Shown here one piece after another: positions 34,035-46,202 of a stretch of DNA of 64,000 nucleotides. This DNA comes from Aselliscus stoliczkanus (lineage: Eukaryota > Chordata > Mammalia > Chiroptera > Hipposideridae): assembly GCA_033961575.1 (NCBI GenBank), contig CM066732.1, forward strand, positions 80,990,687-81,054,686. The letters run 5' to 3'. The notes beneath the pieces are model-generated. The model made no database searches and was not told where the DNA came from. It saw only the letters and a list, made by a program, of their open reading frames with translations. Positions within the stretch are counted from its first letter, which is position 1; every line of letters begins with the position of its first letter. The translations under genes and the position numbers were made by a program.

Positions 34035-36050
34035 AAACATGCAATCATTGAGTACCAAAAAACTAATACATTTTGATTAACATTTTTAGGTTGTTGAGAA
34101 CAAATATTATTTTTTATCACATAGAAGAAAATTAAAGATTACTCCATGGACAAAAAATTGATGGCTAAGCCAAAATTAGAACTCAATACTCTTTAGACTT
34201 TATATCACATCATAATTTTTAATCAAACAAATATGATTTTCAGGGCTGGATCTATGTTTTATTGGCTAGGCTGTAGGATTCTGAGGAGAGGATGTCTCAT
34301 TCTAGTTTTAACTGCACTAAACATGATTTGGTATTCAGTAAGTACTCATTAAATTTAATAAACTTTCAAGACATAAATTGACAATATATGGTATCTTAAC
34401 AGGTCATACCAATTCTTGTCACTTATGGCAATGATGTTGATCAGTTTTTCAGATCAATACAGCACAGCTAGAAATTAATGCACAGACTGTATTTTGTGAG
34501 CCTTCTAGTGGGAAATGAGATGAATAGGAATAAAATCAAAACAGAAAACAATGTCTGGCATTCTATATTTGAATGTTGCAATACTCCTATAAATAAAAAG
34601 TGATTAAGTATTTTAGGAGAGAAAAAGGTAAAATTCCGAGAATTGCCTTTCCTTTTTTGAGAAGCCTGTAAAGTATAGAATCCTATGAAACATTAGTAAA
34701 CATGAAAATAAACACAACAATGTTTGAAAAGGTATGATTACTGTATATTTATGAGAGAGTACTAATCAACCCATATCACTCATTAGAAATTACATGTAAA
34801 AAAATACAAAGTTTCAATTTTGTGACTGTTTGATTTAAGTAAGTAAGCAGCATGGCCTTATATTTACCATGGAAATCTATGCCAAGAGCTCTAGAGACTT
34901 AAGATACATTATGTTAAAACAAACTTAGAAACCAACTATATTAACCAACTATCTATAGCTTTAATCAGTTAAAAATATCCAAATATTTCAAATTGCTAAG
35001 AACCTTTTAATTGACAAAAGCACAAAAATGTTCATATTCAAACTAAAAGGATGTCCACAAAACATTCCCGTGGCTACTTCAGTCTCTTAGATTTAGAAAT
35101 TTTTTTCTACAATAACTATTCTCAGGCATTAAATTATGTAGGTGTATGATATAAATCTAAGGCATATTTCTAAGAACAAAATTTATGCCAACAGTGTCAA
35201 TCAGACACTTTAAACATACTGTTTATTTAGGATGATTAATGACTGTCTAATGTCTTTGTTGACTTCTCTTTGCAGTTAAGTGGTGATCTCAAGTTTATTT
35301 TGGTAATAAAGCACTGTTCTGGGAAATGAATTCAAATCTTCAGTTGTCATCTATTTAACCTTTAGGTTTTTGTTAGTGGAAAGTATGCTTTGTTCCTTCA
35401 GTTTTCTTTATTCTGCATTGTACTACAGCCTTTCATTCAAAAATGTTCAAACCAGTGAATTAGATACATACTATAATGTACTGTAATCTGTAGCTGCCCT
35501 TAGTTCAAGTAACTTCATAAAGTTAGAGTAAGTTAATAATTGTCTGTGAATAAAGAGTATTGCAGTTTATACTGTATTTGTGCCCACACTGAACAAAATG
35601 AATAATTTGTGCTTTTTTAGCTTGTCCTTATTCACCCAGTAATATTTTGTTAATTCTTTTACTCCTGAATATCAAGCACATGACTCTATTCAATTATTTT
35701 AGTTTTCATGCAAGAATATACATTTCAATTAATATAGGTGTCACCAGTGTAGGTGATATATTCCTAGGGGATTTTATAATTAAAATTGAAAAAGGATAAT
35801 AAATATTTACATAGGGCATGCATATACATTATAACCAACAACAATCCCATAGATATGGCACTTAGAATGGAACTACTTCTTTATTCCCACACCATAGATT
35901 ATCATTTTTTGTTGAGCTATTTGTTTGGAAATTTGAAATATGCTTATCTAATTAATTCTTCTTATAGGAAGCTATTCCTTTGGGGTGAGGGGGCTGAGAG
36001 AATTTTAATATCAAGTAGGAGATTAGCTCCAGTGAATTTCCAAGTTTTTG
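34035..36050. other. Unannotated AT-rich DNA
   Basis: About 2 kb without recognisable gene or repeat. The 93-codon ORF at 35786-36067 has no features. Confidence 0.4.
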
Positions 36051-36530
36051 TCAACAATATTTATTAGGTTCTTACTTTTTAACAGAACACTATATAATGT
36101 TTCGTATGGGAAGAGTCTAAACGGAGGGTATGGTTCGACATTCCTTCTCACAGAGCATTTTAGTATAAATTGGAAAACTAGGACATACATCACAAAGGCT
36201 CAGATGGATACCTTTATTAATGAGAGTTACATAAGTACCAAGAAAATGCTAAGTGGAGGCGTAATCACAGCCAGGTGGGATTAATCATGGAAAACTTTCC
36301 AGAGGAAGTTAGTTTTAAGCCAGGTTTTGAAGTAATTAAGAACTATTTAATAGAAAGGAGAGGGACCAAATAAGCTCACAAGAGAGGAATTAACTATCAT
36401 TCAGCAAATATTGAAAGCCTTCTGTGTGCAAGGCACTGTGCTCAGAACTTGGTTGACATGAAGAAGACTCAAACACTGTGCCTGCCCTCATGATCTTTCC
36501 ATCTAGAGATAGAGATGTAGAGGCAGAAAA
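36051..36530 (-). mobile_element. L2 fragment, diverged
   Basis: The block TTCAGCAAATATTGAAAGCC...CAAGGCACTGTGCTCAGAAC followed by CTGTGCCTGCCCTCATGATC is the reverse of the L2 3'-end region. The upstream part (GGAAAACTTTCCAGAGGAAG, TTAAGCCAGGTTTTGAAG) fits the same old LINE but less clearly. Confidence 0.55.
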
Positions 36531-37421
36531 ACACGGGCATGTGCCAAGGCACAGGGGCAGACACATACAGAAAATGTTCTGAAATTGGAAAGACTTATGT
36601 TTGCTTGCACAAAAGATTTCATAGTGAAGAATAAAAATTAATTAGTTATGAAAAGAGAAGGAGTGGGTCATCCTTTGGCAGATGATCTTGAAAGCATATG
36701 CATCAGCTAGAAACAGTTTCAGTGCTGAGAGCTGTGAATCAGAAACCAAAATGTCATCAGTGTCCCAAGTTCCTTCTTTCATTCTGATCCATGATTTATA
36801 GTGTGAAACTCTAGAACTCATAATCACAAAACATATTCAGCCAACAGGTATTGGGACTGTATTCCAGGCCAAAAGAAAGAAGAGAAACAGGTAACTGATT
36901 ATGCCATTTCTGCTTTTCCTTTTGAGGAGCTTTTATGAAAAACTCATCCTGTGATTTCCAGTTATATCTTTTTGGACAATACTGTGCCCCTAACTATAAG
37001 GGAAGCTGCTCTTGTAGTTTTTCATTATTCTTATAACCACTCCCAAAAAATCAGAGTTATGTTGTGGAGAAAATGAGAATGAATGTGGGATGGGCAACCA
37101 GTAGTTTACCAGGATGGGGTCAAGAAGTTCTTGTTTACAAAGCAATAAACATGAAAAGGACTTTTCATGTTTCTTCAGAAGAAACATTATGAAACATTAT
37201 GAAAACAATAATTGACAGAGATTATGTTAAGGATTGCATAGTAAAGTAACTTTTTTTTAAAGATTGGATATAAGATTATTTTTAGACTGTTGAGTTAAAG
37301 AGCTGAGATATCTTCAATTCAAATAGTTTTGTATAAATTCTGGAAATTGTAAACCTAAGAAATAACCTGAGGAAATAATCCTCAACACTCAGTAATAAAA
37401 ATATAAAAGTATCAAAGGATG
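36531..37421. other. Unannotated DNA
   Basis: No gene or repeat family recognised. Confidence 0.4.

Positions 37422-37498
<77 letters not shown>
37422..37498. repeat. Compound (GT)n(AG)n microsatellite
   Basis: About 14 GT units run directly into about 24 AG units, an alternating purine-pyrimidine tract joined to a polypurine tract. Confidence 0.95.
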
Positions 37499-37500
<2 letters not shown>

Positions 37501-37657
37501 CTAGATTTGAATTTAGTTAACAATTATTCAGTTGTTTAAATCACAAAGACTGTGATACAACTGTAAAAAATGGGGAAATCATAGATCTTTGGAGCAGAAA
37601 GAAGACAAAGATGCTTAAGAGGGTAAGACACATGGATAGTACTTTTTTATATATATA

Positions 37658-38228
37658 CACGAGGTGTGATCAAAACATATGGTGAATGCTGCTGCCGAGT
37701 GCCATCCAATGGACAGGCAGAGATCTTCAATATGGGAAGCTGTGCACCCAATCTTAGTAACAATGTGTGACAAGTTTCAGCTTCTTCGTTACAGACAGTT
37801 GAGTGTGAGCTACAGTTGAGAGAAAGTGTGTTTTAAAGTGTGCGGTAAATCATCCTCCATCATGACAACGCTCTATGTTACACATCATTTCTGGTATGGC
37901 AATTTCTGTGAAATAAAACCATTACAGTGTGTCCTCATCCACCCTATTCACAGGATTTGGTACCATATGACTTCTGGCTCTTCCCCAAAGTCAAAATGAC
38001 CATGAAGGTTAAACATTTTGAATCAATTCATGACATTGAGGCAGCCAGGACAGTGCAGCTAAAGACACTCATGAAAGAGGACCTCCAGAACTGCTTCAGA
38101 AAGTGGCAAGAATGACGGGATATTTGGAGCAAGGGGGAAGTATTTTGAGGGAGATTAATGGCAATGTGTCTTTTATTGTAATAAATGTTTTTATTTAAAC
38201 ATTCATCATATTTTGTGATCACACCTCA
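37658..38228 (+). mobile_element. Internally deleted mariner, second lineage
   Basis: 571 bp between TA dinucleotides (37656-37657 and 38229-38230). The terminal inverted repeats are about 25-29 bp (CGAGGTGTGATCAAAACATA on the left, inverse of the ATTTTGTGATCACACCTC end on the right). A plus-strand remnant of the transposase (37840-38115) keeps a HHDNA-like block at about 37851-37875, a PYSQDLVPYDFWLFPK block holding the third catalytic Asp, and ...EDLQNCFRKWQE near the C-terminus. The 5' two thirds of the gene are missing. Its repeats differ from those of 14881-15616. Confidence 0.88.
37927..38115 (+). pseudogene. Mariner transposase C-terminal remnant
   Basis: A 62-codon open frame corresponding to the C-terminal catalytic part of a Tc1/mariner transposase (DDE/D family). 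It shows SQDLVPYDFWLFPKVK around the third catalytic Asp, an FESIHDIEAA helix and a DLQNCFRKWQE helix. It lacks the DNA-binding domain and the first catalytic Asp, so it is not functional. Confidence 0.85.
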
Positions 38229-38269
38229 TATATACATATAGTAAGTTTTGTAACAGAGAGTACAATGGG

Positions 38270-39565
38270 TACAACTCCTTTAATACTACAGACATGGGTA
38301 CAGAAGTGGAAATATAATAGGCCTGGACTTCCCTCTAGCATGCACACATGTACACACTCAGACACACACACACACATTTTCCCCATCTTGCTTAACTCGC
38401 ACCCATTCACCCAAACTAAATATGTAAGAGCCATCTTTTCCTCCTTTCCTCACCACTTACATATACACAGTAGCAATTCCTGTAAGCATTATACGTAATT
38501 TGAAATATTGTTGAATTTAGCTATTTGTTACCATCTCTACTGCTACCACACTTATTCAAATTTCCAACATCTCCTACTGGGTTACTGCAATAGTATTTTA
38601 CATATCCTTCCTGAACTCTTATTCCTCACAGTATCATCTCTTCCTCATAACCTGAGTGATCTCTTAAAGAATACAAATCATATTCAGTAATAACTTGGTT
38701 AGCGAGCATAATTCATTTCCAAAACAAACTACTCTTATTGCAAGACATCACTCGTTTACCACATTAAAATGCATTAGAAATGTTTGCTCACCTTGCAGAA
38801 CACTCGCAAACCATGCACTTGCAATCCAAGGTTTTACTGTATATTGATATATTGTGTTGGAAGGAGAACCGACTCTGGGTGGTGAACACACAATTCAATA
38901 TATAGGTGATGTATTGCAGAATTGAACACTTGAAACCTATCTAATTTTATTAACCAATGTCACCCCCAATAAATGTAATAAAAATTAAAAATAAACAAAT
39001 ACAATAAAATGAGGTGGGAAAAGAATACAAATCAGATGATGCCACCTCACATGCTTAAAACTGTTGAATAGCTTTCTGCTGAAATTAGAATTAAAACCCT
39101 CAGATTCTGTATCAAAGCCTACCATAAGTGATCTAACCAACTAGCACTCTTCCACTCATTCTGTCCACATTGACATACTTCTTATTTCTGTAGTACATTA
39201 ATTGAGAGCATTCCTACTAATGTACATTTACACTGTTTTTTCCTTCCTGCAACACACTTCCCTCTAGATGAGTACATCCAGATACCTGACCCCTTATCTT
39301 TATAGTCTCAGAGGCCTTTAGAGTCCAGCCTATCTAAAGTGATCTCCGTTTACCCAGGCACCAAGGCTGTTTTATTTTCTTCATTGTAAACACTCACTAT
39401 CTAACATATGTGTCTTGTTATTTTTGTCTATTCTGTCTGTCCAATAGAACATAAGTTCCATAAGACAGGCACATTAACATGTGAACTATTGTTTCCCTGC
39501 AACTTAGAACAGCTCTTGCTTCAAAATATGCAATCAATAAATACTTGTGGGATGAATAAAGGATT
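38270..39565 (+). mobile_element. L2 LINE 3' region, split by an insertion
   Basis: The L2 portion 38270-38680 resumes at 39020. The 3' end (about 39410-39565) has the L2 hallmark order: AGAACATAAGTTCCATAAGA, GACAGGCAC, CAACTTAGAACAG, CAATCAATAAATACTTGTGG, GATGAATAAAGG. It is old and non-coding. It is interrupted by 38681-39019. Confidence 0.75.
38681..39019 (+). mobile_element. Chimeric retroposon with L1-type 3' tail
   Basis: A 339-bp insert framed by the perfect 15-bp duplication AAAGAATACAAATCA (38666-38680 and 39020-39034). The 3' half (about 38850-38985) is an L1-type tail with TGGTGAACACACAATTCAAT, GAACACTTGAAACCTATC and TCACCCCCAATAAATG. The 5' half (38681-38845) is unrelated: GTTAGCGAGCATAATTCA, CTCACCTTGCAGAACACTCG, GCACTTGCAATCCAAGG. 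The whole behaves as one retroposed unit. Confidence 0.8.
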
Positions 39566-40575
39566 AGAATGGCTATTGGAAGATGTCCACAGCATTATCT
39601 TTGAAAAGAGCCAAGTTTTGGACTAGCTGATCAGCACCAAAAAGAAATATCAATACTCTCTTGCAGTAGCAGAAGTAATGCTGTAGCAGGAAAACAAAAC
39701 AGTAGTTATAGGCTTTTCTGGGACATTCTTCTACAGTACACAGCAGACAGAGGAACAGGGCTATTCAGGTTTGGAATTTAATAAGTCTGAATATCAGGAT
39801 CTGGACTATACAGTGTAGTAGAGTGACTATATAACCAAATTTACTCAGGACAGTCCTATTTTACATCTGTTGCCCCAACTTAATTATTAACTATGCCCAC
39901 TTTCACTCTCAACAGTGTTCCTTGGATGGAAAATTATATGATTAACCTGAGTCTAGGATGCTAAAAAGCTATCCATGGAGTTCCTACAAGCCAGTGAAGA
40001 ATAAATGGAGAGTCCAGGTAGTTTTGTACCATGTTACTTACTCCTCTGAAATGCAGAACAACACAGAATATTTTCCAAAGGCACAGGTCTCAAAAGGATC
40101 GACATGGACTTTTCTACCAGCTGCCTCAATGACTCTGCAATAAGCAATCATCCAGGGAACTGAGCCTGAGCTGCTGTGAAAGTATTTGGCATAAAGAAAT
40201 TAACACTGATACTTCTGATGCAAGAACAGCATGTACTTCAGTGAATCATCAAGTCAAACCAAAGATGGAAGGAGTCCCAGAATGCCAGCTGGGCTAAGTT
40301 CCTGCTTTAGGAAGATAAATACAAAAACTTAATCTGGGATCTAAGGGCATTTCTTTACCCTACAGGTAAAATGGGCAGTACGACGACTACATTACATGAA
40401 CAAACCACCTGTCTGACATCTTTCCTATTGGATTTGTAGCTATGGGCCTAATCATTTTTCATTCAGTTTTATATAGATTTCTTCCAGCTTGGGGTTTAAA
40501 GAGAATTTTTAAGAAATAGATTTCACAGGTTTTCTCTGATAAAATCTGTCATGATTTTTGTCATTAGCAAAGTTG
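39566..40575. other. Unannotated DNA
   Basis: No gene or repeat family recognised. Confidence 0.4.
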
Positions 40576-40810
40576 GTGCAGTAATTAACAAGCACAGGTA
40601 CTTGCTTGGTGCTTTATGTAGATCAATTAATCCCTATAAATACTCTAAGAAGTAGATTTTATTACTATTACTATTTTATATATGGGGAACATGGATCCTA
40701 GTGAGGTTAAGCAACTACCCAAAATTACCTAAATAGTGCAATTGAAGTGGAATTCAAACCTAGGTCTGCAAACTACAGAGCCTGTACTGAATCACTGTGC
40801 TCTACTCTTA
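40576..40810 (-). mobile_element. MIR SINE
   Basis: Reverse-oriented MIR: ATACTCTAAGAAGTAGATTT, ATATATGGGGAACATGGATC, GTGAGGTTAAGCAACTACCC, GGAATTCAAACCTAGGTCTG. Confidence 0.8.
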
Positions 40811-42040
40811 AGAACTATGATAACAGAAATACATAGAGAAAGAAAAATTTTCAGCTATGAAATCTAAAATAAAATTTTAAATTTCAAAACATGTTTGAAA
40901 GCTATTTTCAAGTTTTAAAGTAGTCTTAAAACCATGATTTTAAGAGAAAGCACTTTTTTCTTTTTTTCTTTTATATTTAACCTCTTGACTTTTCAATGGA
41001 CAGGTCTGCCAGTTTGGCCACAGAGTTTAAGAGACAAAGAGACTATGAATAAATCTGTCCTTTCTGTCAAAAGTGGATTATGATGTGAAGAAAAAAGACA
41101 AAGCAAGACAGAGGCGGTAGTCAGACATGTGTCTTCTTCTTTCCTATTTGGGCAAGAGTTCAAGTATTAGGTGAACGGAGAAAAGCGTGTTATAATTTTT
41201 AAAAATATTATACCTTCTGTAATGTCATCATACAAAATACTGAAACATAGGTTCTATGGATGTTATCGGCCACCCAACCTGTCTGGAGTTTGTACCCAAC
41301 ATCGCATTTGGGAAGAAATGGAATTAAAGGTCATCCTCATACCAATATGGAGATACCCACAACAAAAGAAAAAAAACTTGTAGAACTGCATGGAAACAGA
41401 AAAGAGGCTTCAGCTGCTGCATAACATGAACTTCCCATAACTTTCTGATGAGGAAAAAAAAAAGATTGTTGAATTTGTATTTATATATCTACAAATGGGC
41501 CTACATGGTGAGATTCAAAATAACTCCACAACCGTGACTATGAGATGGCCATGGTAGATCAGGAGCTGAATGTAGGATGTGGCACAGAATTGGAGTAATC
41601 TATAAGACTAGCAAAGCTGAGGTAAGACTTGGATCAGCCAGGAAAAAATAATACGTCCTGATCAAGCCAAGAGACCAGATCATGAGTTATGCCAGTGGCA
41701 GGACTGAGTGATGTGGGCTGAAGAAATGCCTAGGAATGGCACCACTTAGACTCAGCAGGTCCGAGTCCAGAGACAGGCTTAGACTAAGAATTCCCAACCA
41801 ATCCAAAGAAGATTCAGAGAATTCCAAGTCAAAAGGGCCTGGCTAAACCAGTTCTAATAACCCTAGGCTCCATCATAAGGACAAAAGCCTGTCTCCAGGA
41901 TCTCAGTAAAAAATGAGCATAAACCTGGATAACAAATCAGAAATAAAGCATATACTTAATGAAACTAATTAAATTATTGGAATAGAGTAAGCTCATAGAA
42001 TGAATAAAATAAAAGATTTTTTGTTCAATACCTACCAAAG
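40811..42040. other. Unannotated DNA
   Basis: No gene or repeat family recognised. The last 200 bases may be decayed L1 leading into the following element. Confidence 0.4.
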
Positions 42041-43628
42041 ATTAGACAACACAGAAAAACCTAATCAGCTCTAAAAAGAAAAAAATATTTTTAAAGACTA
42101 CATTTCTCAGCATATATGAGTACAGTAAAATTAAATTTAAAATTTTAATTGAAAATACTTCTTGAGAGTTTCTAGTCAAGATGACGGAGAATAAGTAAAG
42201 CTATGCTTGCCTCCTCTAACAACCACATCAAAATTTAAATTAAACTACAGAACAACCACCATTGACATTAGCCTGAAGTCTAGCTGAACAGAAATCCTAC
42301 AACTAAGAAATACAGAAGAAGACACATCCAGATGGGTAGTAGGGACAAAAATGCTGAATGGGCTGGTCCCATACCTACATGTGGTGGTTAAAAATCAGGA
42401 GGAATATCTTGGCTGCAGAGGTCCCCCCTTAGTAATGAGGGATACCAGCCCCACTCAGGCTCCCCAGCCCAGGGTTCCAGTGCTGGGAAGAGAAGTTCCC
42501 ATATCTCCTGGCTGTGCAAACCAAAAGAGATTGTGGATGAATGAGACAGAGGGAGACTGAAGACCAAAGCATCCTTTATAAAGACCCATGCAAGGACTTA
42601 CTCACTGACAAAATTGCTCTGAAATACAGCACTAGCTAAGCTGCTAGAAAGGTGCCAGGGACATTTGGGAAGGAATTGAACTGTCTGGCTTCAGAGCAAG
42701 GGCTGAAGGGGCAGATTACCTCCAGACAGAAGTGCTGACAGAAGGCGTTGTTCTTTTGCTGAGCCATCCCCTCTCCCAGCATGCAGACTTAGGCAAGTGC
42801 CATATCTGCATCTCCATCAACCTAGCTTATACCATTCGCCCCAACCTAGTGATTTCCTGAGACATAACCCCACCCAAATTGCAGGCCCACCTAAGGCATT
42901 TCCAGTGACTTCTCCATACAAATGACCTGTCAGCTCATGCTACAGGTTTTCCTAAAATCTCTCAAAGGCTCACAAATTGCAAAGCAGCCTCTTGTCTCAG
43001 CATGTCCCATATCTCTTGCTAAACAGTCCCAAGCCCAGCACCAGTGGCAGCTAGCCTCGGTTCACAGCTTGGCCTTTCCCAGGCACCTCCAAGCCAATTG
43101 GAGGTGGAAGAACATTTATAGATTGCTTTGTGGCTCATTCCAGGTGACCCTGGGAAGACACAGGTGGAAGTTGAACTTGGCCTGTGGTAGGGCCCCTTTC
43201 AGGATGTCCTGGCCAGCATGCCTGGTCCACTTCACGCCAAGCCACAATACCACCCAGCTGCCTCCATGGACAGCACACACAAAAGGCAGACTAGGCAGGC
43301 ACCAGAGACCTACTAAACTAAATCCTGCTCTTTAGGCTTAGCTCCTGCACAACAACTCCTCCACTGTAGTAATGGCCAATCCTTATAACCAATCAGCCTG
43401 AGGGTCAATCCCACCCATTTATGTGCAAAGAACAACCAGCCTGAACTACAACAGGTTAGCACACACATCCTACACAAGGGACACACCTGGAGCATCCAGC
43501 TCAGGTAACTATGGAGTCTGAGCCACTGGGCTCCACAGGACACCTACTATATAAGGCCACTCTACTAAGACCAAAAAACATAGCAGCCCTACCTAATACA
43601 TAGAAACAAACACAGGGAGGCAGCCAAA

Positions 43629-44520
43629 ATGAGGAGACAAAGAAACATGTCCCAAATAAAAGAACAGAACAAAGCTCCAGAAAAAGAACTAAGTGAAATG
43701 GAGTTAAGCAATCTACCAGATGCAGAGTTCGAAACCCTGATTAGAAGGATTCTCAGTGAACTCAGGGAGAACTTCAACTAACAGATAGATAATATAAAAA
43801 ATGGAGATAAAAAACATTAAAAAGAACCCGTCAGAAATGAAGAATACAATAACTGAAATAAAGAATACATTACAGGGAATCAACAGTAGATTAGCTGAAG
43901 CAGACGATCAAATCAGCAATTTAGAAGATAAGGTAGCAGAAAACACGCAATCAGAACAGCAAAAAGAATTCCAGAAAATGAGAACAGTTTAAGGGACCAC
44001 TGGGATATTAAGCATACCAAGATTTGTATCATAGGGGTACCAAAAGGAGAAGAGAGAAAGCTAGAAAGTGAAAACATATTTGAAGAAATAATGATGGAAA
44101 ACTTTCCTAACCTAGTGAAAGAAATGGATATTCAAGCCCAGAAAGCACAGAGAATCCCAAACAAGATGAACTCAAAGAGACCCACACCAAGCATCATAAT
44201 TAAAATGGAAAAGTTTAAAAACAAAGAGAGAATCTTAAACGCAGCAAGAGTAAAGCAGTTAGTTACCTACAAAGGAGCTCCCACGAGACTTCAGATGATT
44301 TTCCAACAGAAATTTTACAGGCCAGAAGGGATTGGCATGAAATACTCACAAAGTGATGAAAAGCAAGGATCTACAGCCAAGATTACTCTACCCAGTATAG
44401 CTATCATTTAGAATCAAAGGACTGATAAAGAGCTTCCCAGGCAAGACAAAGCTAAAGGAGTTCATCATTACCAAACAAGTATTATAAGAAATGTTAGAGG
44501 GACTACTTTAATAAGAAGAA
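43629..44520 (+). pseudogene. L1 ORF1 remnant in copy B
   Basis: The start at 43629 gives the typical ORF1 N-terminus (MRRQRNMSQIKEQNKAPEKE), with an in-frame stop after about 50 codons. The coiled-coil part is open at 43801-43992 (NSRLAEADDQISNLEDKVAE heptads). The RNA-recognition part is around 44040-44210, including EKFKNKERILNAARVKQ. The C-terminal domain runs from VTYKGAPTRL (about 44260) to LKEFIITKQVL...EMLEGLL-like sequence at 44455-44510 in a shifted frame. Stops and frameshifts show it is not expressed as a full protein. The usual role is to coat L1 RNA as a trimer. Confidence 0.82.
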
Positions 44521-44652
44521 AAAGAAAAAAAGATAAAAAATATGAATAATTAAGTGGTAACAGGTACATATATATCAACAATTATTTTCAATGTAAATGG
44601 TCCAACTGAATGGTCCAGTAAGTGCTCCAACTGAAAGACATAGGGTGGCTGA

Positions 44653-44889
44653 ATGAATAAGAAAATAAGACCCTTACATATGCCGCCTACAAGAGATTCA
44701 CTGCAGATCAAAGACACATATAGAACTGAAAGTAAAGAGATGAAAAAGATACTTCATGAAAATGGAAACAAACAAACAAAAAAATGGACAGAACAAACTT
44801 TAAAACAAAGGCTAGAACAAAAGACAAAGAATGACCCAGTAATCCCACTTCTAGATATTTATTTGAAGAAACCGAAAACACTACTTTGA
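44653..44889 (+). pseudogene. L1 ORF2 N-terminus fused to C-terminus, copy B
   Basis: A 78-codon frame: KIRPLHMPPTRDSLQIKDTY and KKILHENGNKQTKK from the endonuclease region, a degenerate stretch through the junction (44805-44835), then NDPVIPLLDIYLKKPKTLL from the extreme C-terminus. The C-terminal part continues in another frame to ...MISLICGI near 45143. The N-to-C switch lies at the same place as in copy A. Reverse transcriptase and the cysteine-rich segment are absent. Confidence 0.85.
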
Positions 44890-46202
44890 AGGGATATGTA
44901 TCCATATGTTCATTGCAGCATTATTTACAATAGCCAAGATAGGGAGGCAACTTTGATGTCCATCAATGGAAGAATGGATAAAGAAGAAGTGGTACATAAA
45001 TACAATGAAATATTACTCAGTCATAAAACAGAATGAAATTTTGCCATTTGCAACAACATTTATGGACCTAGAGTTATTGTGCTGAATGGAGTAAGTCAGA
45101 CAGAGAAAGGCAAATATCAAATGATTTCACTTATATGTGGAATCTAAAGAACAAAACAAACAAACAAAAGATAAACAAACTCATAGAGAATATTTTGAGG
45201 TTTGCTGGATGGGTGAAAATTGGAAGGGTTTCAGAAGTACAAATTGGTAGTTACAAGATAGTAATGGGAATGGAAAGTATAGCATAAGGAATATAGTCTA
45301 TAATATTGTAATAATCACACAGAGTGTCAGATGTATACTGATTTATTAGGGTGATCATCTCATAAGTTATATAAATGTCTAATCACTATGTTGTACACCT
45401 GAAACTAATATGTCAACTGTAATTGCAAATTGTTTTTAATTATTAAAAAAAAAATACAACTCAGCAAAATTTGTAGAATGCAACCAAAGCAGTGCGTTGA
45501 GGAAAATTTATAGTTCTGAGTGCATGCTTTAGAAGTTAAGAAAAATTGAAAATCAATAACCTAAGCTTCCTCTGAAGGAAACTAGAAAAAAAGAGCAAAA
45601 AAAATCCAAAGCAAGTAGAAGAAAATGTTGAAAATCAGAACATAAATCAGTGAAACTGAAAACAGAAAATTGATACATAAAATCAATAAAATAAAAGGCT
45701 GGTACTTTGAAAAATATGAATATAGTGTAACTTTCTCAGCTTGATAAAGAATTAATAAAAACTACAGATAACATTATACTTAATGGTAAGAAGCTAGCTA
45801 CTTTCTTCCAAAGATAGGGAACATGACAAGGAAGTCTTGTCTCATGATTCATACTCAATGTTATACTGGAATTCCTGTGTAATGCAATAAGACAAGAAAA
45901 GGAAATGAGAGGTATACATGTTGGGAAGGAAAAAATAAAACTGTCTTGTTCACAGGTAACATGATAGTCTACGTAAAAAAATTCCAAAATCAACAACAAA
46001 AAAAATTAACAATAAACTATTGGCACTAATAAGAGATTATAGCAAAGTTGCAGGATACAAAGTAATATACAAAAGTCTATTGCTTTTCCACATATTAGCA
46101 ATGACCAATTGGATCTTAAAATTTAAAACACACATCATTTAATACACACATACACACACAAGGAAAAACACGCAGGTAATAAAACTTTAAAAAAGCTGTA
46201 AG

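Larger units (their letters stand above)
42159..45450 (+). mobile_element. Half-L1 (HAL1-like) element, copy B
   Basis: About 3.29 kb. The 5' end (TTTCTAGTCAAGATGACGGA) and first 250 bases align with the 5' end of copy A (11793 downward). Order: 5' UTR to 43628; ORF1 43629 to about 44520; ORF2 start from about 44640; deletion junction near 44805-44835; ORF2 end to about 45150; 3' UTR; A-rich tail at 45441-45454. A short AAAATAC repeat flanks it (42152-42158, 45451-45457). It sits inside an older L1. Movement must have depended on an intact L1, because the reverse transcriptase is missing. Confidence 0.87.

Noticed and set aside
42922..43335. 137-codon plus-strand ORF
   Set aside because: It lies wholly in the GC-richer 5' UTR of half-L1 copy B, upstream of ORF1; it has no domain and is not open in the matching part of copy A.
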